Origin: Agarophyton chilense
Taxonomy: Eukaryota > Rhodophyta > Florideophyceae > Gracilariales > Gracilariaceae
Direction of reading: 5' to 3'
Length of the DNA: 64,000 bases
NCBI GenBank assembly: GCA_030374765.1
Contig: JARGXX010000106.1
Location: 1 to 64,000, forward strand
Shown: piece after piece, positions 44,803-55,518 of the stretch
How positions within the stretch are numbered: position 1 is the first letter of the stretch
Layout of the letters: each line of letters begins with the position of its first letter
Translations under genes and position numbers: made by a program
The notes under the pieces: generated by a model
Database searches by the model: none
The model's input: only the letters and a program-made list of their open reading frames with translations
What the model was told of the DNA's origin: nothing

Positions 44803-45528
44803 TTGCAACACCAACGTTCTGTGTTTCGCATCAAACTCGGACCTAAACCACCAGGTAAGGTAGCTACACTGCACATCAGGCTGCGCACCAGCGCAAAACC
44901 AATGCGCTGTCGCCAGAGGCGATACGCACAGAACCAGAGAGTGTTCATCAACCACACGATCAGACAGCTCGAGAAGATTGGGGCAGTGTACAGAAACCCT
45001 GCAGCGCGATGGGCAAGTCCAGCACTAGCAGTTCCGAATCCAGAAACAGACAAACTGAGATTCACCGTAGATCTTCGAGCTGTGAATTCCAGGACCGTGC
45101 CCATGCAATCTGCAATGCCGCACCTGGAGTCCAAACTACAGGAGTGTGGTGGATCGGAAGTGTTTGCCAATATAGACATCTGCCATGGCTTCTTGCAGTT
45201 CGCCCTATCGTATGACTCGAAAGAGCTAATGTCGTTACAAACTCCACTCGGTGAGTACTCACCACGCAGGATGCTGCAATGAGGCACCGACTCCGGGTAT
45301 CATTCTTAATCGTACACGCAGAGAACGTTCATGGAAGAAGTTCCAAATCTGATTCAATGGATCGACGATTTCCTGCTACACAACAAGGACAAAAGCAACC
45401 TGCTGGATTCTATAAGGAAGTTTCTGTCTGTATGCGAAAAGTACGGATTCATGGTGAACCCTAAGAAGAGTAGTTTTTTCCAGAAGAGCGCGATTTTTGC
45501 GGTCGTATCATATCCAAAGACGGCGTAG
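44803..45528 (+). pseudogene. Reverse transcriptase of the Gypsy element
   Basis: The first frame (to 45282) has RQLEKIGAVYRNPAARWASP, RFTVDLRAVNSRTVP and FANIDICHGFLQFAL, the fingers and first catalytic Asp of Gypsy RT, then QTPLGEYSPRRMLQ and a stop. After a frame change, 45331-45528 reads LIQWIDDFLLHN (WIDD in place of YxDD) and VNPKKSSFF. The motifs survive but the frame is broken. Confidence 0.85.
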
Positions 45529-45741
45529 AGTATGACCCTCGATGCTTTCAAATTCTAGTCGATATGAAACGCCCAAAAACTTCGAACGAGCTGCACCAAC
45601 TGCTCTGTGCCACGAACTGGATGTGTGCGTCTATCCCGGAATATGCACGTCGAGTGCAGCCGCTTCACGAACTCATGGACTCCGCTTAAAAGGAGGTAGT
45701 GTCTCGGAAGAAGAGCGCTGTTCCGAAAATCAGAATACATG

Positions 45742-46349
45742 AGAGGTGAAATGGAAGACACCAAAGTGCGTTCGAGGATATAAAACGGCAGCTCGTCTCA
45801 GCGACGAAGCTGCCTTATCCGAAAGAGAACCATGCACTGTGTCTCTTCACCGATGCGCCTGACACCGAGTGGACTGCAATTCTGTCTCAGATTTCGAACC
45901 ATCAGAGGAGAGAAGATCTTGAAGCGCAGAAGCACGAACCACTGGCATTCCTATCAGGAGCATTTCGAGGCTCAGCTGAGAAATGGAGCACGGCCGAGAA
46001 GAAAGATTTCGCAATAGTCAAGGCCATGGGCAGGCTCGACTATCTCGTATCTGGGAAGACGGTACTTATATTCACAGACCACGCCAAGATTGTTAAAATG
46101 TACGACCCTTATGGAAGAAGTTCTGGGCCACCACGACACACAGCGAGCAAACTCATGAGATGGGCAATGAAGCTAAGCTGCTTTCGCTACATAATTCAGC
46201 ATCTACCCGTCGAGAGCAACGCGTCGGCAGATATGCAGACACGTTGGGCAGTGAGAAGCCCAAACAAAGTCAAGGTTGCTCACGTGACTGCATGCAAAAC
46301 CATTCTCGCGGCACCAATAACCGCAGAGAAGAACGAGGAACTGGAATAG
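45742..46349 (+). pseudogene. RNase H of the Gypsy element
   Basis: Frames around 45742-46020 contain a CLFTDAPDTEW-type Asp motif (~45838) and LAFLSGAF (~45945). The frame 46026-46349 has VLIFTDHAKIVKMYDPYGRS and ends RYIIQHLPVESNASADMQTR, the typical C-terminal motif of Gypsy RNase H. Frameshifted. Confidence 0.75.
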
Positions 46350-46454
46350 CCCAAATTCAGCGATCTTCAAACATCGCAGGACAGCAGCGCGGAAAACCCT
46401 TCCAATGTATTCAGAAGAGAACAGGGGCTTTTCCGAAGTATCCAGAACCAGATT

Positions 46455-47150
46455 TTGATCCCAGAACATGACCATATGTGCACATTTCGAGTGATAATCA
46501 CAACACAAACTGAAATTACAGGGCACCGAGCATCACAGGTTACGAAGGGGAACATCGAGAGGCACTTTTGGTGGAAAGATATGGACAAGGACAACCAGAA
46601 TTTTAGAAGTACTTCCCTCCACTGCCTGGCAAGCCAACCCAGGCGAATAATCCCAGACCATTCGGTTCAGAAATCCACGCGACGAAACAGAATGACGTGC
46701 TTCACTTCGATTTCTGCAGCCTCGGCAGAGTCGAAAATCTTCACAAATATGTACTGATTTTGAAGGATGATTTATCGGGATACGTCTGGCTCACACCCAC
46801 TACCGATGCCACGTCTGAGACAACTGCCAAAACTTTAATACGGTGGTTTGCAACAATCGGCACTTAGAAGACCTGGGGTTCTGACCAGGGCTACCATTTC
46901 AAGAATACTCTAGTGAGAAAGCTAAAAAAACAGCTTCATACCCAACACTATTTCACACTGGCCTTTGCACCGTGGAGCAACGGAACAATGGAAGTGGTTT
47001 GCCTAGAACTCAGCAGAGCAGCTCTAGCAATTCTCTCAGAATTCCAGATACCTTTCCGAGCATGGCCAAGCATTATACCCGTCGTACAATCTGCTTTACA
47101 CAACGCACCCATCAAAAGTCTTGGACAGAAATTCCCGCTGTAAGTTTTTA
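46455..47150 (+). pseudogene. Integrase zinc finger and core of the Gypsy element
   Basis: In shifting frames: a GNIERHFWWKDMD segment (zinc-binding region), VLHFDFCSLG with the first core Asp, WGSDQGYHFKNT with the second Asp, and FTLAFAPWSNGTMEVV, where the Glu of NGTxE is present. D, D and E are thus all readable, but a TAG (~46866) and frame changes break the gene. Confidence 0.75.
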
Positions 47151-47242
47151 CAGGAATACAGCAATACAGCCCTTTCTCCGGACTGGCGCGACGCAATGGA
47201 GAACTCGAAACCTTCTCTCTCACCCAAGTTCGTGCCAGGCAG

Positions 47243-47818
47243 GTGAACGAGGTCACCACGTGCAAAGAAGCACTTGAACAGATGCAGAGAAACGTCCTTA
47301 TTTCCACATCTAGGAAGCAAAAATCTGCAATCAACTCCCACAACCAGAAGAAAGGAGTACGCCCCTTATTTTCCGAAAATGATTTTGTTCTGAAAGGGTT
47401 AGTTGAGAAGAAGGAAAAGCACAAGCTTTCCATGCGACTAATTGGACCATTCCGTGTCATGGAATGCAAAAGCGAGTACATATTCGAAGTCGAACATCTA
47501 ATATCTCAGAAACGGGAATTGGTGCACGCGCATATGCTCAAGATTATTTGCAACAAAGATTTTGAACATAGAGAAGAAGAATATAACCATTTCGCCTACC
47601 TAAAAAAAGAAGTAGTAGTTGTGGAAGAATTTCTAAATATCCGACAAAAAGACGGGAGAACAGAACTCGAAGTGATATGGAAAGGATTCGAGGACAAAGA
47701 AACCGATTGGGTTGTTGTAGAAAGCCTCAAACAGGTTAGCGACCTTTTACAAGAACATCTGGAAAGCGTCAGAAAGGACGGAACTGCAAAAGAAAAACGT
47801 CTGGTCAAATTTTTATGA
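47243..47818 (+). pseudogene. Integrase C-terminal domain with chromodomain
   Basis: A 191-codon open frame. The first half has FVLKGLVEKKEKHKLSMRLI and GPFRVMECKSEYIFEVEHLI, the SH3-like GPY/F module. After LVHAHMLK, VVVEEFLNIRQKDGRTELEV followed by IWKGFEDKETDWVVVESL is a chromodomain (EVIWKGF with the W later in DW in place of TWE). In chromoviruses this module steers integration to marked heterochromatin. It is the best-preserved part of the element. Confidence 0.8.
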
Positions 47819-47860
47819 ACACCTCTACTGAATGCGTTCCGCGATTCGGCCATGGAGGAC

Positions 47861-48135
47861 TGTTGACCAGATCCGACAATCAGATTGAATCCAACTCATT
47901 GCCGGCGTCTGATCTCAAATGCTTGAAGCGTCCAACATGGGCACATATTTTTGTACATACGGTTCAAAATGAAGAGAAAAAATTTTGAACTATTGTACTG
48001 TGCCTACAATAAAAAAACAGCGGACTGCCACAGCAGTCCGGGAGAAACCGTGAAGGAGGCGGAACTCATCTTTGGTGCCCATTTTCAGTGTAATTTGAGC
48101 GGCGCGTGCAATCGACGATCTGCGACGAGACCACA
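47861..48135 (+). repeat. 3' LTR of the Gypsy element
   Basis: Partner of 42940-43210, preceded by a short purine-rich GGAGGAC. About 85-90% similar by eye. Confidence 0.85.
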
Positions 48136-49739
48136 ACCGGAAGACTCCGGCATAGCATTCTTGGTATTCGAAAGCACCTCTGTTCGTATAAAGAATACCG
48201 GTCTCGGTGACATAAGCTAATGCTATGGATGTCCTCCGATAATGAGTTTAAAAATATGTTCTTCCCACCCTAGGAGAACGAGATGCAATACGTCATAGCG
48301 AAAATAGAACACGTGGTCTATATAGAGCCTTTAAAGTATGGGTTCTCTATTGATTTCCGTGGTCTTCGCGATGCCTTTACCCTGCAAAGAAGTGAATCCT
48401 TTCCTGCTGAGTTGTCTCCACACCTCAGTTTCATTTTCATGGCTTGTTCTTCTTGAGCAATCCGGTTCTATCCAATAGTTGATGATACGGCTCTCATTTC
48501 TTTGTTTAGCACTTTCAAACAATTTCTTTTCAGATTTGGGAAGTGCACATGAAGCTCTAAGAACCTTCATGTAGGTTTTCTATTTTCTACAGAACCGACA
48601 GAAGAGCAACGCGTAGTCCAAAACATATCCAAACATTTTGGAAGCCGCTGGGCAGTCAGCCGTAAATTGAAACAAACAAAATCAAACGGTTCTAATCTTT
48701 CCATCAAAACAGAACATCTTAGTCCCTAGCTCCAGAATTCTCATATTCACGAAAACTGGTTCCAGGAACGTCTCAAAAGGATTTCTTTCGTGGCTCCCTC
48801 GGATTTTGGCATAAACGATCGAATTAATAGCCTTGCTTGTTTCTGCTGGATTGAAATTGAATACAGTTGATACTATGGGCACTGGACAGTTTCCTACTCT
48901 TTCTGTCCATCCCATATTCAAAGCCATCAGTTGCAAGTGATTTGGTAAGCAAGGAAGTTCTAACCATAAAAAGTAAATTGTCCTGTAAGAATGTGTTGAC
49001 CATAAAGGACTGGTTGTAAGCATCCGTTTAATCGTTCTTTTTGAGATATGGGAAGCTTTTGCTGCAAAAGTAGGCTCTTGCTAAACGATAATTCAGTTTT
49101 AATACTTTGAGGCTAGCTCGCTTCTTTTGTTGGACCTTCTACAGGTTCTACGCTTCTATATTAGTAGAGCTATTATTTGAATGTTTGAACCTGAATTGAA
49201 CATTTTCTTGTAAGTATTTGTTCAAATACAATTACGAAAGTTTGCCATGAAACAGTTCTATTATATTTGCGATGATTAGGAATTCAATGAGGCGCTCAAA
49301 CTCAAATTGTACATTACTTTTTTCGAAATTTTCGTGTTTCTAGTGTGACGAGCTGCCTAACCTTGCTGTTTTACAAACCACGAAGTCGCTCATGGACGTT
49401 TGAAGTGTTTCTTGGGTGTGCAAATATCTCTCCAAGTTGGCAAAACTGCACTCATCGAGACCAATACTTCTCACGATGCGTTCTACACTTGTGTCACCTT
49501 CAGATTCCGATCGTTCTGGAATTGATTATTAGCGGTAGGCGTATGTTTCAATCAAGCTTGTATTTGAATTCTGGTTCGGATTTTCAACGTATCAAAAGCC
49601 AGGAAGAGGTAGCCATTCTCTCACTTCCTTTGTTTCCACCGGCGAAATTGAGAGCACTAATGTTTCAATGTACAGCCTGCGTAGGTTTTTTCATTTCAGG
49701 AGACTTAACGAAGAATTGACGCCTCTGCGTTTGGTCGAC
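48136..49739. other. Gene-poor stretch with two unassigned ORFs
   Basis: A 113-codon minus frame (48682-49023; NMGWTERVGNCPVPIVSTVF, HERNPFETFLEPVFVNMRIL) and a 79-codon minus frame (48331-48570) have protein-like composition and may belong to one broken gene. A 124-codon plus ORF (49345-49719) shows no motif. Confidence 0.3.
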
Positions 49740-49803
49740 TAAAGCTTTACTCCACCTCCTCGCGGTGTCGACTGGGCAGCGTAAGCTTGCTAACGGAGTA
49801 AGT

Positions 49804-49852
49804 CAGGGAGAGATCCCTGTTGGAGAGGGAAGTTATCAGGCCTCCGTAGGCC
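49804..49852 (+). repeat. Tandem perfect hairpins
   Basis: CAGGGA-GAGA-TCCCTG (49804-49819) and GGCCT-CCGT-AGGCC (49839-49852), 19 bases apart. They may be an RNA structure or terminal feature near the left end of the YR retroelement. Confidence 0.5.
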
Positions 49853-50957
49853 AGTGATCCCTATCGAGTTGGTGTGTTTTTCAGAATTCTTGAGACTTGT
49901 TTCAATTTTCTGAGGAAATTAAATATCGGTACTTCGAGGCCGGGCGTTGCGGTAAGCTGGTGAAAAATAATTTTCTAAGACTAGCTTCGACGAAATGCAG
50001 AGCTTGAGTGAGTTCTCATATGGGTTGTTGTCCATTGGGCTTTGCTGGCGTTGCTTGTGTTAGAGTCTGGAAACGGAATTACGTAAGGTCTTTCCTTTAT
50101 TGGGTGATCAGGGTTTTTTTCCCACGTGCACAAGTTTATCGTCAGTGCAATCCGGGAGGTCGCGTGAAGGTCGTATCTTGCTGGGGGTTCTGCATGTTTT
50201 TTAATCGAGTATTATAAGGTTTTTTGAAGTTGCATCTCGAAATTAACGGTCTTGGCGATATTAGTGTTTAGTTTTTGAAGGGTTTTCTGAAAAAACAATT
50301 GTTCAAATTTCTGTACTATGCGCCTTGCGTAATGACGTAAGGCGGGGGTGTTTAAAGCACCAAGGTCTGTCCAGTAGTAGCTGTGGGTAGTGTTGTCGAG
50401 GCACGAATCTCAGGGACCTGGCAGATACGAGGCGCGGACCTAATTCCAATTGTATGGGGGTCGGGTGACGGTTGGACCTATTCAGGTCAGGCGCTCAGCC
50501 GGGAGCTGCCCTCCTAAAAGCACAAGCCTGCACTACGGGTTAAAGTTGTCCCGAGGACGAAATGGGTTGACCATCCTTAGAGGTGATGGACCTGCTACAA
50601 ACAAAATTTCAAACTGCAGGGCTCTCGGGCAGAAAATCGAGGGCATGGGGGAAGATTCCTAGGGCGTCCTAAGAGAAGTTTTTCGGGGTAGGCATTCAAT
50701 TTACATTGGAGAAAAGTCACAGAGCAAAAATGCTCTCCTTCATTTAATTAGAAATGAGATTTCGGGGATCCCTAAAGAGGGAGAGACGGACGTCTTGTCC
50801 CATTGCATTGAAGATAAAACATACCCACTGAGTGTCGGAGGGAGTGCGTCGAAAGCGGGGTCTTCTAAGGGAGTAGCGAGTACTCGAGTTGTAACCGTCT
50901 CGGATCAAAAACCTCGAGGGCGTTCTAAATTCGTGACGGGGGGCTAAGAGGGTGAAT

Positions 50958-51600
50958 TCTTGAGTGAATACGAGTACGAGTCCATTCCGGATTCTGACTC
51001 TGTGGAAAAGGCTACTACAACCCCCGGTGAAATGCAGAAATTTCTTTCTTTCATGGAGGTGTTGAAGAAAGCGCAGGAACGCATGACTAAAGACATTAAA
51101 GAATTGAAGGAGTCGCGGAAATTTTCAAAGAAGAAATGAAAGGGGAAGGATTTTTTTGTCGACATCAGACAGGAGATGGAAGCAGTTTTTGTCGATTCTG
51201 GCAACGACTCTGGCTCAGAGTCCGACGATGGAGATGTAGTAATTTCGAGCCTTGCGAAGAAGGCTTTGAATTCGAAGCGACAGAAGGCGAACAAGCAGTT
51301 CCGGGTTATTTTCACTAGCAAACCGTTTCCTAAACAATATGTTTCGGTTGACAGTCTTGAAGGGGAAGATATGCTCCGCGAACCCCTGACGAATTATCCG
51401 ACGGTCTCTGCGTAGGTTCGCTGCAGTGACAATGGTTGATAAGACTGGCAACTGGGAAGCGGCCAGAGAACTCGAAGAAAAGCACGACGATTTGAGAAGT
51501 GATTCAGTGAAGAGAAAGCTTAACAAGCCGGCAAAACTTCGAAAGGAGTTTAAGAAGGATAAGTCTGCCTTGCGCAAGCAAGGATACGGGAACGAAAATT
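50958..51600 (+). pseudogene. Gag-like region of the YR retroelement
   Basis: Three plus-strand frames follow one another: 50958-51139 (acidic then KELKESRKFSKKK, stop), 51146-51415 (MEAVFVDSGNDSGSESDDGD, then basic) and 51400-51601 (GNWEAARELEEKHDDLRSDS, then Lys-rich RKEFKKDKSALRKQGYGNEN). The acid-then-basic layout ahead of RT suggests a Gag/ORF1 broken by frameshifts near 51140 and 51390. No zinc knuckle. Confidence 0.45.
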
Positions 51601-51612
51601 AATACAAAAGCA

Positions 51613-51615
51613 ACG

Positions 51616-51646
<31 letters not shown>

Positions 51647-51648
51647 AT
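51613..51648 (+). repeat. (CAA)n microsatellite
   Basis: About 12 near-perfect CAA triplets just before the RT frame, encoding poly-Asn, -Gln or -Thr by frame. Possibly a leader or Gag-RT linker. Confidence 0.9.
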
Positions 51649-51672
51649 ATTCATTCGTCGGGCACGCGGGAC

Positions 51673-52662
51673 GTGCTTCGTATGTCAGGGGCGTTTGATA
51701 TAAAGGACGGGGATACAAAGAAAACAAGCGCACGACAACGACTAAAGTGGAGACGCAAGAAGAAAAATCCATTTTTACTTGAGGGACTTCGAAGTGGACT
51801 AAATTGCTTGTATGCCAGGCATGTCTACCCCTTTCTACCAATACAAGAGAGCAACGCTGTCCAAAGCCTGGCGAGCAATACCTTGCAAGGCATTGGGGGG
51901 GACTCATACCGCCGAAATTATTTCGTTACCGAGAAGTACGTAGGAGACGTTGATTCTACGTTCGAATACAGTGATCCACACCAATGGGTCTGGCTGAATC
52001 CGGACTGGGTATCATTACCAGAAAATGGTCTGGCAGCCTCGGCTGATATTATCTCATTACTACCAGGGGATATACAGCTACTATATATGACTAGAAAAAT
52101 TATACGAGAAAATGAAAAGGTGAAAGGAGCTAAGAAGCCGTTTTGTGGAGTGAAGGCAAAAGATTACAATGCCCTGATTAGAAGAATGGTGGAAAGGGGC
52201 TTAGTAAATCTGAGGGAAAGAAAACCGAAAGTTGTAAATGGTGTTTTTGCGGTCTCTAAAAAAGAGGGAAAACAAAGGCTCATAATCGACGCCCGGAATG
52301 CTAACCTTCAGTTTACCGATCCACTAAAAATCGAACTTTCTAACCCAGGGCATCTGCCGAGATTACAAATCCCGGAAGGACGAACGCTTTATGTTGGAAA
52401 GTCAGACATGGACAATCAATATCACCGAATGAAATTACCGCGATGGATGAATACGTATTTTTGTTTGCCACTAATCGAAGTCGAAACGAAAGAATTATTC
52501 CCCGTCATGCTCTCAATGCCCATGGGGTGGTCACACTCCGTCTTTGTGGCTCAGAAAATCCGTCTAGAAATCTTAGCTCGCGCTAAGCTCTCCATGGACG
52601 ACTGTTGGAACAAGCAAAAGGATGTCGGAATGAAATCTGCGGGCCGTGATAAAGGAGTCTGA
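51673..52662 (+). pseudogene. Reverse transcriptase of the YR retroelement
   Basis: A 329-codon frame. Fingers: NGVFAVSKKEGKQRLIIDAR. First palm motif: YVGKSDMDNQYHRMKLPRWM (catalytic Asp in KSDMD) then YFCLPL. Primer-grip region: MLSMPMGWSHSVFVAQKIRL. This combination is typical of DIRS-group RTs. I cannot find a YxDD box in any frame between 52560 and 52700, so the second palm aspartates seem deleted. The thumb region (52646-52867; TEVLGIEVRKNGVV) is in another frame. Confidence 0.75.
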
Positions 52663-52960
52663 GCGTATCTCTTTGCCTTCGCAGGCGACAAAAATATCAT
52701 GGCCTGCAGAAGGAGGAAGTACAGAAGTTTTGGGAATTGAAGTCAGGAAAAATGGCGTAGTAATGCCAAAACTGGAAAAAATGAGAACGCTGATAACAAT
52801 TACTGGAAACATACTAGAAAAGAAGATATGGAAGTTGCAAGAAGAACAAAGCATAATTGGAAAATAGGCGTCGATTATGCTCTTAAGTATGCGGCTCTTT
52901 TAGGTCTTCGGAAGAATATATTCAGTTACGTCCTCGCCCAAAAAATCTGTTGGCGGCCAC

Positions 52961-53458
52961 GTGGTTAGCCGGAAGGAGCTGGAATTAACTTTAAAACTAG
53001 CACCGTCGATCTGGATACATAATTCTACGCCGTTCAACACAACAATCATTTGTACGGACGCAAGTTTGATTGGTGGAGGAGTAGTTTTTACCGAGTGCGG
53101 AGATCCTTTGAAGATTTGCGAAGGATCAGATCGGATTGAATGAATTGAATAACAGGAGTAGAAAATTGCGATACGACATCATTGGAAGAAAAAACACCCG
53201 ATACAAATTTTAGAGGGCGAAGCATTCATTCTTGGTCTGCGTTGGCTTCTTCGAAATCGGAATACTTATCGAAGACCGATAATTATTTTTATTGATAACC
53301 AGTCGCTTCTTGGAGCTTTGCCAAAGGGACGTAGCAGTAAGCGAAGCTTTAACCGGATCTGCAGGCGCGTTGCCGCGTTGGTGCTCGTTGGTGAACTTAC
53401 AATGGATTATTTTTAAATCCCTAGTGGGGAAAATCCAGCGGATGAACCGTCACGGGCT
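52961..53458 (+). pseudogene. RNase H of the YR retroelement
   Basis: 52961-53143 carries TTIICTDASLIGGGVVF (first Asp). In another frame ILEGEAFILGLRWLLRN (Glu, ~53208) and IIIFIDNQSLLGAL (second Asp, ~53282) follow, then IPSGENPADEPSR (~53418), the C-terminal motif of DIRS/Ngaro RNase H. A TAA at 53416 precedes that motif. All acidic residues remain but the frame is broken. Confidence 0.7.
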
Positions 53459-53754
53459 TTTTGATCTAGCTCACCGACGGATAAAAGCGGCATCACTGCA
53501 GGGATACCGTAAGGATCTTGGTTATTTCGTGGAGTGGTTGGCTCAACAACCAGTCACTCGCCGTCGATGTAGGAACGCAGAAGAGGTTGATAAATTGTTC
53601 ACGAGGTATTGCATTGATCTTTTTCATGGGAATCAACAATTGAAAGCAGGAGGTGTAGCTCAGGCAAAAACAGCGTTGGAATTTTTTCTCTCCGAACTCA
53701 GCGGGAAATTGTTATTGGCGAATCGAAGTATAAAGGGCTGGACAGCATCGCGCC
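53459..53754 (+). pseudogene. Tyrosine recombinase, N-terminal part (split by Copia-D)
   Basis: The frame reads DLAHRRIKAASLQGYRKDLG, VEWLAQQPVTRR and AQAKTALEFFLSEL, the helical core-binding (SAM-like) domain of YR recombinases. It runs without a stop to the Copia-D insertion point at 53754. The last codons before the insertion continue in the same frame at 57363, so the insertion hit a then-open gene. Confidence 0.7.
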
Positions 53755-53846
53755 TGTGAGTGGAAGTCACTGTCTCTTCACTTTATTTTTTCGTCGTCGT
53801 TGTCTAGCGATTAAGTACTGGCGTCCTACTGTAATGCTGTTTGACA
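53755..53846 (-). repeat. 3' LTR of Copia-D
   Basis: TGTGAGTGG...TTTGACA, 92 bp, differing from the other copy at three positions. Extremely short for an LTR. Confidence 0.95.
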
Positions 53847-55348
53847 TCAAAAATGTGGCGCAGCAATGAAGTGGTGTTGTTTGACAGTCCCCGGTTGGTG
53901 CGCCTCATTTTTGGTGCGGGCTTGGGAGGACTTGAAGTGCTTTCGCGAAGCACTTGGTATCTGTCTCTGTGCAGCGGTTTGGTAAATATGTCGGCGGTCA
54001 TTTTTGTGGTCGGTGTGCGGATGAGGTTGATAGTGTTGCCGGAAACTTGGTGTTGGAGGTAATGGTGTCGAATGTCTAAATATTTCCTTTGTTTCGTTGG
54101 TGCTTGGTTTTCTGCGATGATGACGGCGGAGTGGTTGTCTATGTGATGGGGGATAGCTTCCTTGATGGGGGTCCCGGTGTCGCGGAGCAGTTTGGCGAGC
54201 CATAGCGTGTGGCGAGCGGCGTCTGTAGCTGCAATATACTCCGCTTCGGTTGTAGATAAGGCTACGACATTCTGTTTGCGCGACGTCCAGGATATCGGTG
54301 TTGCGTGGATACTATGGAGGGTACCCGTGATTGATTTGCGGTTCTTTGCGTTGGCGAAGTCGGCGTCGCTGTACACCTGGAGTGGGTGGAGCTGGGGGTT
54401 GTTGTGTGATGCGGGAGAGTATAGGAGTTCATGTGTGCGAGTTCCTTTGAGATATCTGAGCAGTGTTTTTAGTGCTTGGTCATGGTGCTTCTGCGGTTTG
54501 GACATATGCTGGGCGAGACAGTTTGTGGCATATGCTATGTCGGGACGTGTGCTGTCGGTGATGTAGCGGATCTCGCCGATAATTGGGCGGTAGCGCGTTG
54601 CGTCCTGTGGTGAAAGAGGAGGGGTGTTGGGTTGTTGGTCCAACGTGACAAGTGTGTTGTATGGTGTCTGTGTCGGGTTGCATTGGTGCATGCCTGGTCG
54701 TTGCAGTAAGGCGTCGATGCTGTCGGGCTGGGAGATATGCGTGCCTGAGGCGGTGCGTTTTATGGTCCAGTTGAGAAAGCGGGTGGGTGGTCCGATTCGT
54801 TTGATCTTATATTTGCTCAGCATCTGGGTGTACAGTTCATCGATGAGGGATTGAGTTGCGGCGAGAACGAGAAAGTCGTCGATCGTGGAGCTGACGATTG
54901 TGTATCCCTTTGGTGTATTTCGTGTATAGAGACAGGGGTCGTTTTCGGAGCTTGTGAATCCGATTGAGGTAAGAAATTGTTGTAGACCATGATTATAGGA
55001 GTACGCCGCTGGGGGGGATCCGTAAAAGTTGCCAACAAAGCGGCCGTATGTGCTTTGGTGACGGTATGTTCCGTCAAACTTGGTCATTTGCTTGACGTAT
55101 ACAGGTCGGGGGTGTTGGTATTCTTCATGAAGATATGCGGACTTTATGTCAAAGTGCTCGAGGGGTAAGTTGTGCATTGCGTGTATCGCTATGAGCATTC
55201 TTTGAGTGTTTCTATCGGCGGTGTAGGTGGTTGTGTGGTTGGGGTCCAAGTGAAGTCCGGGTTTCATAAGGTCACCTCTAAGGTTGCATCTCGCTTTTCG
55301 TTGGACAATGTTCCCTTCAGCCGACCTTTTATGTCGGTATAGCATCAT
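53804..55348 (-). CDS. Copia-D reverse transcriptase and RNase H
   Basis: A 514-codon frame. RT: LPLEHFDIKSAYLHEEYQHP (first Asp), YSYNHGLQQFLTSIGF, DPCLYTRNTPKGY and IVSSTIDDFLVLAATQSL (TIDD palm box). Connection: RTASGTHISQPDSIDALLQR and a RPDIAYATNCLAQHM block. RNase H: VYSDADFANAKNRKSITG, ALSTTEAEYIAATDAARHTL, HHIDNHSAVIIAENQAPTKQ and TADIFTKPLHRD. All RNase H acids and the RT aspartates are present. The C-terminus extends into the 3' LTR. No upstream ATG is needed if it is read as polyprotein. The best-preserved coding sequence here. Confidence 0.85.
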   Translation of the reverse strand: MMLYRHKRSAEGNIVQRKARCNLRGDLMKPGLHLDPNHTTTYTADRNTQRMLIAIHAMHNLPLEHFDIKSAYLHEEYQHPRPVYVKQMTKFDGTYRHQSTYGRFVGNFYGSPPAAYSYNHGLQQFLTSIGFTSSENDPCLYTRNTPKGYTIVSSTIDDFLVLAATQSLIDELYTQMLSKYKIKRIGPPTRFLNWTIKRTASGTHISQPDSIDALLQRPGMHQCNPTQTPYNTLVTLDQQPNTPPLSPQDATRYRPIIGEIRYITDSTRPDIAYATNCLAQHMSKPQKHHDQALKTLLRYLKGTRTHELLYSPASHNNPQLHPLQVYSDADFANAKNRKSITGTLHSIHATPISWTSRKQNVVALSTTEAEYIAATDAARHTLWLAKLLRDTGTPIKEAIPHHIDNHSAVIIAENQAPTKQRKYLDIRHHYLQHQVSGNTINLIRTPTTKMTADIFTKPLHRDRYQVLRESTSSPPKPAPKMRRTNRGLSNNTTSLLRHIFDVKQHYSRTPVLNR

Positions 55349-55518
55349 GAGAGGTATGACCGTCTTGGGGGGTGGTATGAAGTTTGTGGGTAACCATTCA
55401 ATGCTGGCGTGATTGTCCAGGTTTTGTAGTTCGGTGTCGTTGGCGGTTTGCCATTGTGAGGCATCGGGGTATTGTCGGGCTTGAGCGAGATTTGCGGGGC
55501 GTGGAGGGTCGATATGGA

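Larger units (their letters stand above)
42940..48135 (+). mobile_element. Ty3/Gypsy retrotransposon with chromodomain integrase, defective
   Basis: LTRs at 42940-~43210 and 47861-~48135 enclose plus-strand Gag, protease, RT, RNase H and integrase in Gypsy order (integrase last). The integrase ends in a chromodomain, as in chromoviruses. Stops and frameshifts occur in each part. The outer LTR starts (TGTTGACCAGATC) are clear; the inner ends are uncertain by ~10 bp. Confidence 0.88.
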
